DNA of 64,000 nt from Acetobacteraceae bacterium (GTDB lineage Bacteria; Pseudomonadota; Alphaproteobacteria; Acetobacterales; Acetobacteraceae): assembly GCA_027487385.1 (NCBI GenBank), contig JAIYDS010000090.1, forward strand, positions 29,608-93,607. The letters run 5' to 3'. The notes below the pieces were generated by a model. That model was not told the origin of the DNA. It ran no database searches and was given only the letters and a program-made list of their open reading frames with translations. This document shows, in pieces, positions 27,572 to 37,435 of this stretch. The translations under genes and the position numbers were made by a program. Each line of letters begins with the position of its first letter. The first letter of the stretch is position 1.

Positions 27572-28408
27572 TCAGCTCCTGGGTGCGAGGTTGATCTTGC
27601 GAAGAAGGGAGGCGAGGTCAGGCGGCTCGGTCTCGTCCAGGCGGCCCGAGCGGTCCTTGGCCGGGAGGCCGAAGCTATTCGCCGTGCGGCAGACGAGGCG
27701 GCGCTCCGTGCCGCGTTCCGGGTCGTGCACTGGCGCGCCCTGCGCATCGCGCGAGAACAGCGCCATCGAGACCACCTGGTCGACGACGCCGGGGAGCTCG
27801 CGACCGGCCTTGCCGCCCTCCATCTGCGGCTGCCAGGACACGCGGCCGAGGTCGTCGGTCACGCGTTCCAGGATGCCGACCATGATCAGGCTCTTGCCCG
27901 GGGCGTGCTGCAGGTGCTTCAGCAGCCCGATGACCTCGCGCGCCATCAGCCCATAGGCGCCGCGCGTGTCGGGCTTACCGGTGCGGTCGGAGAAGGCCTC
28001 CGGCCGGGTCTTCGCCCAGGCCATCGCCTGCCGGGTCAGGTCGGTGATGCTGTCGAGGAAGACGATGCTCTTGCCGGCGAGCAGCCGGGCCAAGTCGGGA
28101 TGCGCGGTGACGAGATGCTGATGGTGCGCGGCGGAGAAGTAGCCATTCGGGTCTGCGGCCGGGTTCACGCCGCCGATCAGGCAGGCGAGGTCGATCGCGT
28201 CCTCGAAGCAGCGGATCGGGATGCTATCGCTGGGCCAGTCCTGGACGGACTTCATGCCGGCCTCGAGATCCACGCAGAGCGTGGTCTCGTGCGGCAGCGT
28301 CTTGACCAGCGTGGTCTTGCCGACGCCGCTCGGACCGAAGAGCGCCATGGTGGTCTTGTTCGCCGCGGCGGAGAGACGCTCGTCGGCGGTGACGATGCGC
28401 AGAGGCAT
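27572..28408 (-). CDS. Phage P-loop ATPase (RecA/Sak-like candidate)
   Basis: MALFGPSGVGKTTLVKTLP, KSIVFLDSITDLTRQAM. Confidence 0.75.
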   Translation of the reverse strand: MPLRIVTADERLSAAANKTTMALFGPSGVGKTTLVKTLPHETTLCVDLEAGMKSVQDWPSDSIPIRCFEDAIDLACLIGGVNPAADPNGYFSAAHHQHLVTAHPDLARLLAGKSIVFLDSITDLTRQAMAWAKTRPEAFSDRTGKPDTRGAYGLMAREVIGLLKHLQHAPGKSLIMVGILERVTDDLGRVSWQPQMEGGKAGRELPGVVDQVVSMALFSRDAQGAPVHDPERGTERRLVCRTANSFGLPAKDRSGRLDETEPPDLASLLRKINLAPRS

Positions 28409-28944
28409 CAGCGCGCCTCCCTGGTGGCGCCAGCCGGCGCGTACCCGCCGTCGCGCAGCTCGCGCTCGGAGCAGATCGTCAGGCGGTAGACCGCTCGGCC
28501 GGTTCGCACCGTGCGGGCCGGCTCGAAGGCCTGGCGGATGCGCTCGGGCCAGGCGGCGTAGGCGCGCTCCGACACGCGCAGCGCCGTCTCGATGTACTCG
28601 GCCGGGTCCTCGCCGCCGGCGCGGATCTGCTCGGCGAGCGCGGCAAGGCGGCGGCCGTCCCACTCCACGCGCTTCGGAAGCTCGACCGCGACCTCCACCG
28701 CGCCGTCCTGGAAGCGCACCGTGCCGGTGTCCTTGCCGGCCGCGGCGCGGGCGCCGATGGCGTGCTGCTCGTAGCGCAGCGCCACTGCGGCCTCGATCCA
28801 GTCCTGCAGGCGCTTCGCGGCCTCGACCGCTTCGCGCGCGTCGGCCTGCAGCAGGGCGAGGTGCTCGGCCGGCAGCGCGATGACCTCGCCCACCGGCAGG
28901 TGACAGACGCTGTCGAGCGTCGGCCGATTGCTGAGCGCTTCCAT
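28408..28944 (-). CDS. Phage hypothetical protein
   Basis: ORF with terminal overlaps with neighbours on both sides; MEALSNRPTLDSVCHLPVGEVIALPAEHLALL. Confidence 0.55.
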   Translation of the reverse strand: MEALSNRPTLDSVCHLPVGEVIALPAEHLALLQADAREAVEAAKRLQDWIEAAVALRYEQHAIGARAAAGKDTGTVRFQDGAVEVAVELPKRVEWDGRRLAALAEQIRAGGEDPAEYIETALRVSERAYAAWPERIRQAFEPARTVRTGRAVYRLTICSERELRDGGYAPAGATREAR

Positions 28945-29285
28945 CAGGCGGCCTCCGCGAGCAGGAGCGGTAGGACGGCGGTCGCGATGCGGCGCGGACG
29001 GCGGCGGGCGACGAGGATGTACTCGTAGTCCTCGAAGCCGCGGCGACGCTGCAGGAGGTCGGCGAGGCCGGCTTCTGCCAGCTTCCAGGCACGGTTCGCG
29101 AGCCGCGCGAGGACGGTGCGCTGCTCGATGGGCAGGCAGCCGAGCTGGGGGCAGAGCTGCCGCGCCAGGGCGCCGCGGTGGTAGACGAGGGCGTCGCCGG
29201 GGCCGGCGGTGCCCAGCCAGGCGCAGAGCGCCGCTTCGCTGAGCGGGCTCTGCGCGGTCGGGGTATCGGGAATGCGTGTGTCCAT
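28944..29285 (-). CDS. Phage hypothetical protein
   Basis: Co-directional ORF abutting neighbour: MDTRIPDTPTAQSPLSEAALCAWLGTAGPGDALVYHRGALARQL. Confidence 0.5.
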   Translation of the reverse strand: MDTRIPDTPTAQSPLSEAALCAWLGTAGPGDALVYHRGALARQLCPQLGCLPIEQRTVLARLANRAWKLAEAGLADLLQRRRGFEDYEYILVARRRPRRIATAVLPLLLAEAA

Positions 29286-29318
29286 ACTCGGCCCTACCCA
29301 GGCTCTCGACGATCCGTC

Positions 29319-29897
29319 TCAGGCCGCCGCGGCGATGCCGGCGGCGAGCAGCCGGAGGCGCATCTCCGCGATGCGCCGGTAGAGCACCGAGCGGGGGAGC
29401 GGGCCGCGTCGGCCGAGCTCGTGCGGGGTGTGCTCGGCAAGAGCGGCGCAGATCGGATGGTCGCGCCCGTCGAGCGCAGCACTGGCCCGATCCAGATCGA
29501 GCCGTCGCTCGACCGCGGCCACCGCATCGGTCTGCTGACCGCACCAGGCGGCATAGCCCTCCGCTTCCGCGATCACCTCCGCCAGGGTGAGGTGCTCCTC
29601 GCGGGTGCCAGGCAGCGGGTCATCAAGGCCGCGGTCGTCGCGCGCGGCGCGCTCGCGACGGAAGCGCTCGGCGAGCCGGATGCCGCGGTGGCGGAAGCAG
29701 ACCGTCGCGAAGGCCTCGAGGGAGCCGCGGGACGGGTCGAAGCCGGCCAGCCGGCCGAGCAGGTCGAGCAACATCTCCTGCTGCACGTCCTCCTGCTCGT
29801 GCGCGGGCATCCGCGCGATCCGGCAGACGCGGCGTGCCTCTCGGGCCGCGATGGGGTGGAGGCGCGAGAGATCGGCAAGCGAGAGGGGCTGCGGCAT
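29319..29897 (-). CDS. Sigma-70-like factor (phage early)
   Basis: ARMPAHEQEDVQQEMLLDLLGRLAGFDPSRGSLEAFATVCFRHRGIRLAERFRRERA resembles sigma region 2. Start taken at MPQPLSLADL. Confidence 0.6.
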   Translation of the reverse strand: MPQPLSLADLSRLHPIAAREARRVCRIARMPAHEQEDVQQEMLLDLLGRLAGFDPSRGSLEAFATVCFRHRGIRLAERFRRERAARDDRGLDDPLPGTREEHLTLAEVIAEAEGYAAWCGQQTDAVAAVERRLDLDRASAALDGRDHPICAALAEHTPHELGRRGPLPRSVLYRRIAEMRLRLLAAGIAAAA

Positions 29898-30196
29898 CGG
29901 CGGGACGGCTCCGGGTGGCTGGGCTGTAGCGCCCGGAAACAATCACGTCGCAGAACCGCGGGTGGAGGCGGAATGGGGCGGAATGGGGAATTGGACGCCG
30001 CGCCGATCCATTCACCAGTGCAGCATCAAGGGTTTAGGCCGAGGAGCCGGATACCGCTGGACGAATATTGCCCCATTCGAACCCGCGCCGGTGCGTGCTC
30101 GCCCGGTCTGTGGGAACAGTGGATATCGGGGAGAATCGAACAGGACAGGAACATCGTCATTGACGAATCGCGCAACGGTCTGGCACGCCTCCGGGC

Positions 30197-30934
30197 ATGA
30201 CAATTGTCGTGCAGTACCCGCACCATGCCGCCTCCGGCGCGCCCCGGCCGCTCTCGGCCGAGGCGCTCTGGGCCGTCGCCGCCCAGGTGCGCCGCCAGGT
30301 TATGGCCGGGCGCGAGGGCTTTGCCCTGGGCGCTGAGGCCCTGGTGGCTGCGGCACGTGAGGTGCGCGCCAACGGGCGCGCGGTGGCCGTGGCCTGGGAC
30401 CTGGCGCACCCGGTGCACGACGAGGCAGGGGTGCCTGTACTTGGCGTCTGCGAGACGGACCCGGATCTGCCGGACACGGCGCTGGTGTCGGTCAATGCGC
30501 GCATGGTGGCCGGTCGGCCGGATCTCGCCGCCAGCACCGCGGCGCACGAGCTCGGCCACGTGCTGTTCGACGTGCCCGCCGCCCTGGGGACGCCGGCGCG
30601 CCGCTACCGCTTCGTCACCGCCGACCCGGACGCGCTGCTCGACCGCACCACGGCCGCCTCTGAGCGGCGGGCGAACGAGTTCATGGGGGCGCTGCTTGCC
30701 CCGCCGGTGCCGCTGCATCTGCGGCTGCTCCTGCACGCACGGGCGGAGGGCTTGCGCACCGTCCACACAGCGCACCACGGCCGGCAGGGCAGCCGCGTGC
30801 TGGCCGCGGACAGCCCGTCCGACGCCGTGGCGGGCGTCGTCGCCGCCGTCGCCGGCGACTTCGGGGTGTCGGATCGGTTCGTGCGGGTGCGACTGGCGCG
30901 CTACCGCCTGGTGGAAGGAGGGTTGCTGCCGTGA
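30197..30934 (+). CDS. ImmA/IrrE-family metallo-endopeptidase
   Basis: STAAHELGHVLFD zinc motif, ERRANEFMGALLAP. Confidence 0.85.
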   Translation: MTIVVQYPHHAASGAPRPLSAEALWAVAAQVRRQVMAGREGFALGAEALVAAAREVRANGRAVAVAWDLAHPVHDEAGVPVLGVCETDPDLPDTALVSVNARMVAGRPDLAASTAAHELGHVLFDVPAALGTPARRYRFVTADPDALLDRTTAASERRANEFMGALLAPPVPLHLRLLLHARAEGLRTVHTAHHGRQGSRVLAADSPSDAVAGVVAAVAGDFGVSDRFVRVRLARYRLVEGGLLP

Positions 30935-31212
30935 GCTTCGGGTCGGTCGTGCGCGAGCGCCGCACGGCGCTCGGCATCGGGCTCAATGACTTTGCCGAGC
31001 GCCTGGCTATCTCGCCGGCCTACTGGTCACGCGTTGAGCGCGACCATGAGAAGCCGCCGCGCGACGAGCTGATCGAGCGCGCCGCCGCCATCCTCGGCGT
31101 GCGCATGGACGACCTATTCGTGGAGGCACAGCGCCTGCCGCCCGACATGCGCAAGGACATGGCCAAGGTGGTGCTCGCGTACCGGCGGATGCGGGCCATC
31201 AACAAGGGGTAA
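30931..31212 (+). CDS. XRE-family helix-turn-helix regulator
   Basis: VVRERRTALGIGLNDFAERLAISPAYWSRVERDHEKPPRDELIERAAAILGV; GTGA overlap with ImmA/IrrE gene. Confidence 0.85.
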   Translation: MSFGSVVRERRTALGIGLNDFAERLAISPAYWSRVERDHEKPPRDELIERAAAILGVRMDDLFVEAQRLPPDMRKDMAKVVLAYRRMRAINKG

Positions 31213-31217
31213 CTGCG

Positions 31218-31892
31218 GTGGCGCCGAGGATCCTGAAGAAGCCTTGCTACGGTCTCGCGGAGCTGTGCCAGCGCTGGTCGGTGACCGAGCTCGACATCGC
31301 GAATTTCGCCATCGCCGGCGAGCTGACGCTGTCGGTCGTGGTGGTCAGGCTGCCGCTCGAAGAGGGCTCCGTCGAGGAAATGGAGGATGGGCACTTCGCG
31401 GACATCCCCGAGCGGCAGCATTGGTTCACCGGTACGCTCGACCTGTGGCCGCACGACGTCTGGCAGGTGATGACGGCCGGTGGCCACGACGTCACGTCGT
31501 TCCGAGCGGACCAGGGCCGCTATCGCAGTCTGTGGTCGCGCGATGCCGAGGCGGGCGTCTTTACCGTACGCCGAGACAGGCTCGTCCTCCGCCACGCGGA
31601 GCTCGAGCGCTTCGAGGCGGCGCAGGAGGCTGCAGCGGCCGCGCCACCACCGCCGCCAATCTGCGTCGGAGCCCGCGGCGCGGCGCCGAAGTACGACTGG
31701 GACGAGTTCTGGTGCGAGGTCGCCGTGTCGATGCAGTTCGACGGCATGCCGGCGAGCCAGGCCGCGATGGTGCGGCGCATGGAGGAGTGGTTCGCCGCGC
31801 GGGATCAGCATCCCGACCGCAGCACCGTGAAGAAGAAGATCGCCCTGCTCTGGCGTCGGCACCAGGAGGCGCTTGCCCGCCTGCCGGCCTGA
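31218..31892 (+). CDS. Prophage hypothetical protein
   Basis: Complete ORF following the switch genes: MAPRILKKPCYGLAELCQRWSVTELDIANFAIAGEL (possible HTH-like N-terminus). Confidence 0.6.
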   Translation: MAPRILKKPCYGLAELCQRWSVTELDIANFAIAGELTLSVVVVRLPLEEGSVEEMEDGHFADIPERQHWFTGTLDLWPHDVWQVMTAGGHDVTSFRADQGRYRSLWSRDAEAGVFTVRRDRLVLRHAELERFEAAQEAAAAAPPPPPICVGARGAAPKYDWDEFWCEVAVSMQFDGMPASQAAMVRRMEEWFAARDQHPDRSTVKKKIALLWRRHQEALARLPA

Positions 31893-31932
31893 GCGGTGGG
31901 ACGGATCAGCGGGTCGGCGGGTAGGTCCATGT

Positions 31933-32151
31933 GTGAGCACCCGATCGAAGCCGCCCACGAACCTCCACCTGCCGCCCCACCTCCGGGAGGTCTGCGACAT
32001 CCTGGCCGTCGGCCTCGTGCGGCTGCGGAGCCGCGCTGCCGAGGATCTCGCGCGCGATGCCGAAGACGGCCGCGGGCCGGGAGACGTTCGCCTACACTCC
32101 ACTGCCCGGCAGCGCCGTCATGCGAACCCCAGGAGAAAGGGAGTCGCATGA
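31933..32151 (+). CDS. Small conserved protein upstream of DUF2924/recombinase
   Basis: STRSKPPTNLHLPPHLREVCDILAVGLVRLRSRAAEDLARD; overlaps DUF2924 start. Confidence 0.6.
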   Translation: MSTRSKPPTNLHLPPHLREVCDILAVGLVRLRSRAAEDLARDAEDGRGPGDVRLHSTARQRRHANPRRKGVA

Positions 32152-32666
32152 CCCGACGATCGAACGCGAAGGCGAAGCAGGGGAGCGCGGCGCCGCCGGC
32201 GCCCACTGTGCCGAAGATCCCGCCCGCACAGGTCCTGCCGCGCCTCGCCGCGCTGCAGACCGCCACGAGCGCCGAGCTGAAGGAGCAGTGGCGGGTGCTG
32301 TTCGGCAAGGAGCCGCCGCCTTTCAACCGGCCCTACCTAGTGAGCCGGCTCAGTTACCGGGTGCAAGAGCTCGCGTACGGCGGGCTGAAGCCTGAGACTC
32401 GGGCACGCCTCGAGGCGCTGGGCGAGCAGCTCGACGGCGGCAATGTGATGCTGCGTCGGGTTCGCGCCAACAGCCGGCCGCTGCCCGGCACGCGGCTGGT
32501 CCGCGAGTACGACGGCGTGCAGCACGTGGTGACAGTGCGCGCCGACGACTTCGAGTACGAGGGCCGGCCCTATCGGTCGCTTTCCGCCATCGCGCGGCAC
32601 ATCACCGGCACGCGCTGGAATGGCTGGGTGTTCTTCGGGCTTCGTCAGCCGGGAGCCTCGGCATGA
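32148..32666 (+). CDS. DUF2924 domain-containing protein
   Basis: RPYLVSRLSYRVQELAYGGL, GTRLVREYDGVQHVVTVRADDFEYEGRPYRSLSAIARHITGTRWNGWVFFGL. Confidence 0.85.
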   Translation: MTRRSNAKAKQGSAAPPAPTVPKIPPAQVLPRLAALQTATSAELKEQWRVLFGKEPPPFNRPYLVSRLSYRVQELAYGGLKPETRARLEALGEQLDGGNVMLRRVRANSRPLPGTRLVREYDGVQHVVTVRADDFEYEGRPYRSLSAIARHITGTRWNGWVFFGLRQPGASA

Positions 32667-34015
32667 GGACGCGCGCCCCCGCCGGCGCAGTGATGCCGGC
32701 CACCACGAAGAAGCTCCGCTGCGCGGTCTACACGCGGAAGTCCACCGACGAAGGCTTGGACAAGGAGTTCAACACGCTCGACGCGCAGCGTGAGGCCTGC
32801 GAGGCGTACATCACCAGCCAGCGCGCTGAGGGCTGGGTGCTCGTTCGCGACCGCTACGACGATGGCGGCTTTTCCGGCGGCACTCTGGAACGCCCCGCGC
32901 TAAAGCGGCTGCTGACCGACATCGAGGCCGGGCTTGTCGATGTGATCGTGGTCTACAAGATCGATCGCCTGTCCCGATCGCTGATGGACTTCGCCAAGCT
33001 GGTCGAGACGTTCGAGGCGCATCGCGTGACATTTGTCTCGGTCACGCAGAGCTTCAACACGACGACCAGCATGGGGCGGCTGACGCTGAACATCCTGCTG
33101 TCCTTCGCTCAGTTCGAGCGCGAGGTGATCGGCGAGCGGATCCGTGACAAGGTCGCCGCGTCGAAGGCGCGCGGAATGTGGATGGGTGGCAAGGTGCCGC
33201 TCGGCTACGCTGTCGCCAATCGCAAGCTGATGGTGAACGCGGTCGAGGCGGCGCGGGTGCGGCGCGTCTTCGAGCTCTTCGTCGAGACAGGCTCTGGTGT
33301 GGAGACGGTGCGCCGCCTGCAGGCCGAGGGCGTGACGGCCAAGTCTGGCCGGGCGCTCGACAAGGGCGACGTCTACAAGATCCTGAACCTGCGGACCTAC
33401 ATCGGGGAAGTCACGCACAAGGGGAACGTCTACCGCGGCGAGCACGAGGCGCTCGTGTTGCGGGACCTGTGGGACCGCGCGCATGCCATCCTGCAGGTCA
33501 GCCCGCGGGCGAGGGCGGCGCAGAACCGGCAGAGCGCGCCGGCGCTGCTGAAGGGCCTGATCTTCGGGGTGGACGGGCGGGCATTGTCTCCGACGCACTG
33601 CGTGAAGAACGGCAGGCTCTACCGGTACTACGTCGCGCAGCGCGTGCTGAAGGGCGACGCTCCGGGCGACGACACTATCGTGCGCCGGGTGCCGGCCGCG
33701 GAGATCGAGGTGGCGGTCGCGGACCAGGTGCGGGCGCTGCTGCGGCAGCCGGAGATCGTGGTCGGCACCTGGCTCGCGGCGCGGCGGGACGCGCCGGATC
33801 TGACGGAGCGAGAGGTGCGGGACGCACTGCGCCGGCTTGACCCACTCTGGGGTGAGTTGTTCCCGGCTGAGCAGGCGCGGATCGTGCACGCGCTGGTGGA
33901 GCGCGTCGTCATCGGGCTGGACGGCGCCGACATCCGCATGCGGGTCGAGGGATTGGCCGGCCTGCTCAGAGACCTCGGCGCGGTGGCGCCGGCGGCGCTG
34001 AGGCCTGCGGCATGA
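32663..34015 (+). CDS. Serine recombinase (resolvase/invertase + recombinase domains)
   Basis: AVYTRKSTDEGLDKEFNTLDAQREACEAYI, DRLSRSLMDFAKLVETF, SFAQFEREVIGERIRDK. Confidence 0.93.
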   Translation: MRTRAPAGAVMPATTKKLRCAVYTRKSTDEGLDKEFNTLDAQREACEAYITSQRAEGWVLVRDRYDDGGFSGGTLERPALKRLLTDIEAGLVDVIVVYKIDRLSRSLMDFAKLVETFEAHRVTFVSVTQSFNTTTSMGRLTLNILLSFAQFEREVIGERIRDKVAASKARGMWMGGKVPLGYAVANRKLMVNAVEAARVRRVFELFVETGSGVETVRRLQAEGVTAKSGRALDKGDVYKILNLRTYIGEVTHKGNVYRGEHEALVLRDLWDRAHAILQVSPRARAAQNRQSAPALLKGLIFGVDGRALSPTHCVKNGRLYRYYVAQRVLKGDAPGDDTIVRRVPAAEIEVAVADQVRALLRQPEIVVGTWLAARRDAPDLTEREVRDALRRLDPLWGELFPAEQARIVHALVERVVIGLDGADIRMRVEGLAGLLRDLGAVAPAALRPAA

Positions 34016-34494
34016 TGGCCGCGACGAGTATCACAGTGCGTGTGCCGCTGAAAATCCGGCGGCGGCCGGGGCGGAAGACCGTGGTCACTGCAGTGCCGGC
34101 GGCCAGCGCCAATGACGCCGTCCCCACTTGCGCCGACCCGACGTTGGTGAAAGCGCTTGCCCGGGCTTTCCGGTACCAGAGGCTGCTCGACGAGGGACCG
34201 CATGCGTCGGTCAGCGACATAGCAGCCGCGGAGCGAATCGATCGGGGCTACCTTGGCCGCATCCTGCAGTTGACGTTGCTTGCGCCGGAGCTCGTTGAGG
34301 GAGTTCTGGACGGGAGCATCTCGCCGGGAGATGGCCTCCGGAGCATCTTACGGGCGGCGCCCTTGCCATGGGACCAGCAGCGCCAGCTGTTCTCGTCACC
34401 GCCTCGTAAGCCATTGATGCAGGCCTCCGGACGAGCGGCCGCACAGAGCCTACCGGACCTCGAAGTATGCCCGTCATCAAACAAACCCGGATGA
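34012..34494 (+). CDS. Recombinase-partner protein (HTH-like), complete copy
   Basis: ATGA overlap with recombinase; homologue of 199-630 product. Confidence 0.75.
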   Translation: MMAATSITVRVPLKIRRRPGRKTVVTAVPAASANDAVPTCADPTLVKALARAFRYQRLLDEGPHASVSDIAAAERIDRGYLGRILQLTLLAPELVEGVLDGSISPGDGLRSILRAAPLPWDQQRQLFSSPPRKPLMQASGRAAAQSLPDLEVCPSSNKPG

Positions 34495-34505
34495 CGGCGC
34501 GCGTT

Positions 34506-34528
34506 ATGATGGTTATGATACCCATCAT
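34506..34528. promoter_or_regulatory. Inverted repeat ATGATGG-N9-CCATCAT at MerR-like gene start (operator candidate)
   Basis: Perfect 7-bp arms read directly; right arm overlaps the ATG chosen for 34527-34982. Confidence 0.35.
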
Positions 34529-34982
34529 GAGGAGTCCGGCAACCTTCCAGGCTGGTTACGTCCGCGCACTGACTGGCCTGTCGCCCAGCCAGCTGCGCGA
34601 ATGGACGTCGCGCCGTGGCATCCTCCCTGCAGACCAGCCGGCACGCGGGCGTGGTAAGCACGCTCAATATGCCTGGAACACCGTCTTGGTGCTGCGTCTG
34701 CTAGTCGAACTGCACCGAAGCTTCAAAATTGAGATCGCTGCCTGGGCGGGACCAGCCACGGCCCTGCGAGACAGCCTGGCCGGCACTTCGCCGATTGCCC
34801 TTTATGGGAAGTATGCTGAGGTCCGTCCAAGCGCGATAGCAATCACAGCCAGCCCGGTGTCTGCGACGCTGGCCCCTACGATCACCGTCCCGCTTGATGC
34901 ACATCTGGAGGCGCTGGCTGTGGGGCTTGGTGTGGCCCCGCCTCCTGCCCAGCTCAGTCTTTTCCCAGCGGTGCGGGCGTGA
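34527..34982 (+). CDS. MerR-like HTH regulator
   Basis: GYVRALTGLSPSQLREWTSRRGILPADQPARGRGKHAQYAWNTVLVLRLLVEL. Confidence 0.6.
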   Translation: MRSPATFQAGYVRALTGLSPSQLREWTSRRGILPADQPARGRGKHAQYAWNTVLVLRLLVELHRSFKIEIAAWAGPATALRDSLAGTSPIALYGKYAEVRPSAIAITASPVSATLAPTITVPLDAHLEALAVGLGVAPPPAQLSLFPAVRA

Positions 34983-37435
34983 TCGATCTCGACGATCCTT
35001 CCGCATGGGCGCGCGCCTTTGGCTTAGCTGACGCGCCCGTTTTCGGCGACGAGGAGCACTCGCAGGCAGCTCGGCACCGCGTCCTGTTGGACGGCGGGAG
35101 CGGCACGTTCATGTTGAGCGTTGCGGACCTGCCAGATGCCTCTGAGGGTGCATCGTGGGCTTGGTCGTCAGACGTGACCCACCATGTCGGTATCGGCTCC
35201 GACTACGTGACGGTGCTCCGTTGGGATCAAGCCGGGCCGGCTCGCCGCTTCACGCGGCGCAGCGTCGCTGCGCAGCTAGAGACGTTCTACACGTTCCTGC
35301 TTAACGACCGACTGGAGCGCGGTCGTGGCGTGGTGAGGCATGTGATCGAGCTCTTCCGATCGGTCCGTGCTGCTGTACATGCAATCGGCGGCCCCGATGA
35401 CGCATCGCTCGGAGCCTTCCTTCTCGCGCTTGATGATCTGACGCGGCCGCGCGGTTCCGGCTCAGCTCGCGCCATACCGTTAGCTCCTGACGATCCTGCT
35501 CGCGCGCTATACTCCACTCTAGTGCAGGGTCGGCTGAGCGTGGAGCTCGAGAGATTCTCGCGCGCGCACGTCGGCGCCCGTGCTCTTGACCTACATGCAG
35601 GCTTGTCCATCAGGCATGCGGGCGGGCTCATCTTCCAGGAGGCCCATTTCGAACTTCTGCGGCCGCCCAGCCTAGATCTGCTCGGAAATGCGGACGGCGG
35701 GAAAAGCAGCCCCTCACGCGGAGGCGCTCATTTCACGCCGCCCGCCATTGCGCGATCGATCGTCGAGCATGCGCTGACGAGCGTGGACGGACTCGATAGC
35801 AAGACCGACTTGGTAGTGCTCGACCCAGCGTGCGGCTCGGGCGCGTTTCTCCATGAGGCCCTCCGGGCGCTTCGACGCCGGGGCTTTTCGGGACGCATTC
35901 GTGTTGTGGGCAGAGACATCTCCCAAGCCGCCATTTCCATGGCGCGGTTTGTCCTGGATCGCGCCCTGGTCGACTGGTCCCAACACAAAGTATCTCTCGA
36001 TCTCGAGGTTGGTGACTCGCTAGCCGGTGCGCTACCGCTTGCAGACGTTGTCGTCATGAACCCTCCGTTCATGGCCTTCGCGGCGCTGTCGTCCACGCAG
36101 CGCGAGCAGATGCGCGAGATTCTGGGGAAGGCATATCAGGGTCGACCCGACCTCAGCATGTCGTTCATCACCCATGCACTGGCGGCGCTTAAACCAGGTG
36201 GTGCTCTGGGATGCCTGTTCCCGGCTAGCCTACTTTCGCTGACGAGCGCTGCACAGTGGCGCCAGGACCTGCTTGAGCGAGCCGGCCTCCGCATGCTCGC
36301 TTCAATCGGAGACTTTGGTCTCTTCGAGTACGCTCTCGTGCAGGTCGCTGGGGCAGTGTTCGTGAATGGTCCCGCCGACCGTCAGGTGCTCACCGTATGG
36401 ACTGACAACGATGCTGGTGCGACCGGCTCCGCACTGAGGCATCTACGCAAGCTCCAGATGGGCGGCACGACGGCTGAAGACCAAAAGACCTGGCGCATCG
36501 GGCGTCTGCCGGTTTCGCGGCTCGCTGCTCAGCCCGATTGGCGGCTTCGCGCGCCCCGCCTCGAGCTGCTACTGCAAGAGCTTGCCGAAACCGTACCGAC
36601 GACTGTCGGAGATCTTTTCAAGGTCCAACAGGGCATCCGAACCGGCGACAATGCGGTGTTCTTGCTCTCGAAGGAGGTGTGGCAGGAGTTGCCTCCACCG
36701 GAACGACGCTACTTCCGCCGAGCAATTACAAATGCCTCAGTCCGAGAAGGTCAGCTTGAGCCAAGCGAGTACGTTTTCTATCCGTACAAGCGCGGCGAGC
36801 TGACGCTTCGAACTGCAGACGAACTCTCTGCTGCCGTCCCCACCTACTTCGAACGCTATCTCAAGCCAAACGAGGCGCGCCTGTCGGGCCGGAGCACCGT
36901 TGCAAAGCGGGGCAAGCCATGGTGGACCCTCGCAGAGCACCGCAACTTCGAAACTGGCGGGAAGGCCCGCGTCATTTCCAAGTACTTCGGCGGAGTTGGT
37001 GGATTCGCTGTCGATCTCGGAAGCGACGCCGCGGTGGTGCAGGGATACTCCTGGTACCCCCTATCGAAGCTCGCCAAGGCTGCCTCTAGCGCCAGCAGCC
37101 AAGTAGGAGACTCTGTGAGCCCCGGATTCGTTCAGGCCTACGGAGCTCTCTTTAACACCCACATCTTTGCTGCGCTCCTTGCCGCCTACTCCGCACCGGT
37201 CGCAGGAGGGCAATATGACCTAAGCAAGCGGTATGTTGACCTCGTAAATCTGCCGGATCTTGCCCTGCTTTTCGCAGACAGCAGCAGCAAGGCTGACGTC
37301 CTCGAACTGGAAAAGCTTGGGTCAAACATTCGCACTACCGATGCTGCATGGGTTACGGCGGCCAATATGGCAGCCGCAAAGGTCTATCGCGTGGATGCCA
37401 GCGCACTCATCGTGGTCGACCGTGCAGCCGCTTGA
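34979..37435 (+). CDS. N6-adenine DNA methyltransferase (Eco57I/type IIG-like architecture)
   Basis: LDPACGSGAFLHEALRAL (motif I), VVVMNPPFMAF (NPPF motif IV), C-terminal TRD-like region. Confidence 0.85.
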   Translation: MIDLDDPSAWARAFGLADAPVFGDEEHSQAARHRVLLDGGSGTFMLSVADLPDASEGASWAWSSDVTHHVGIGSDYVTVLRWDQAGPARRFTRRSVAAQLETFYTFLLNDRLERGRGVVRHVIELFRSVRAAVHAIGGPDDASLGAFLLALDDLTRPRGSGSARAIPLAPDDPARALYSTLVQGRLSVELERFSRAHVGARALDLHAGLSIRHAGGLIFQEAHFELLRPPSLDLLGNADGGKSSPSRGGAHFTPPAIARSIVEHALTSVDGLDSKTDLVVLDPACGSGAFLHEALRALRRRGFSGRIRVVGRDISQAAISMARFVLDRALVDWSQHKVSLDLEVGDSLAGALPLADVVVMNPPFMAFAALSSTQREQMREILGKAYQGRPDLSMSFITHALAALKPGGALGCLFPASLLSLTSAAQWRQDLLERAGLRMLASIGDFGLFEYALVQVAGAVFVNGPADRQVLTVWTDNDAGATGSALRHLRKLQMGGTTAEDQKTWRIGRLPVSRLAAQPDWRLRAPRLELLLQELAETVPTTVGDLFKVQQGIRTGDNAVFLLSKEVWQELPPPERRYFRRAITNASVREGQLEPSEYVFYPYKRGELTLRTADELSAAVPTYFERYLKPNEARLSGRSTVAKRGKPWWTLAEHRNFETGGKARVISKYFGGVGGFAVDLGSDAAVVQGYSWYPLSKLAKAASSASSQVGDSVSPGFVQAYGALFNTHIFAALLAAYSAPVAGGQYDLSKRYVDLVNLPDLALLFADSSSKADVLELEKLGSNIRTTDAAWVTAANMAAAKVYRVDASALIVVDRAAA

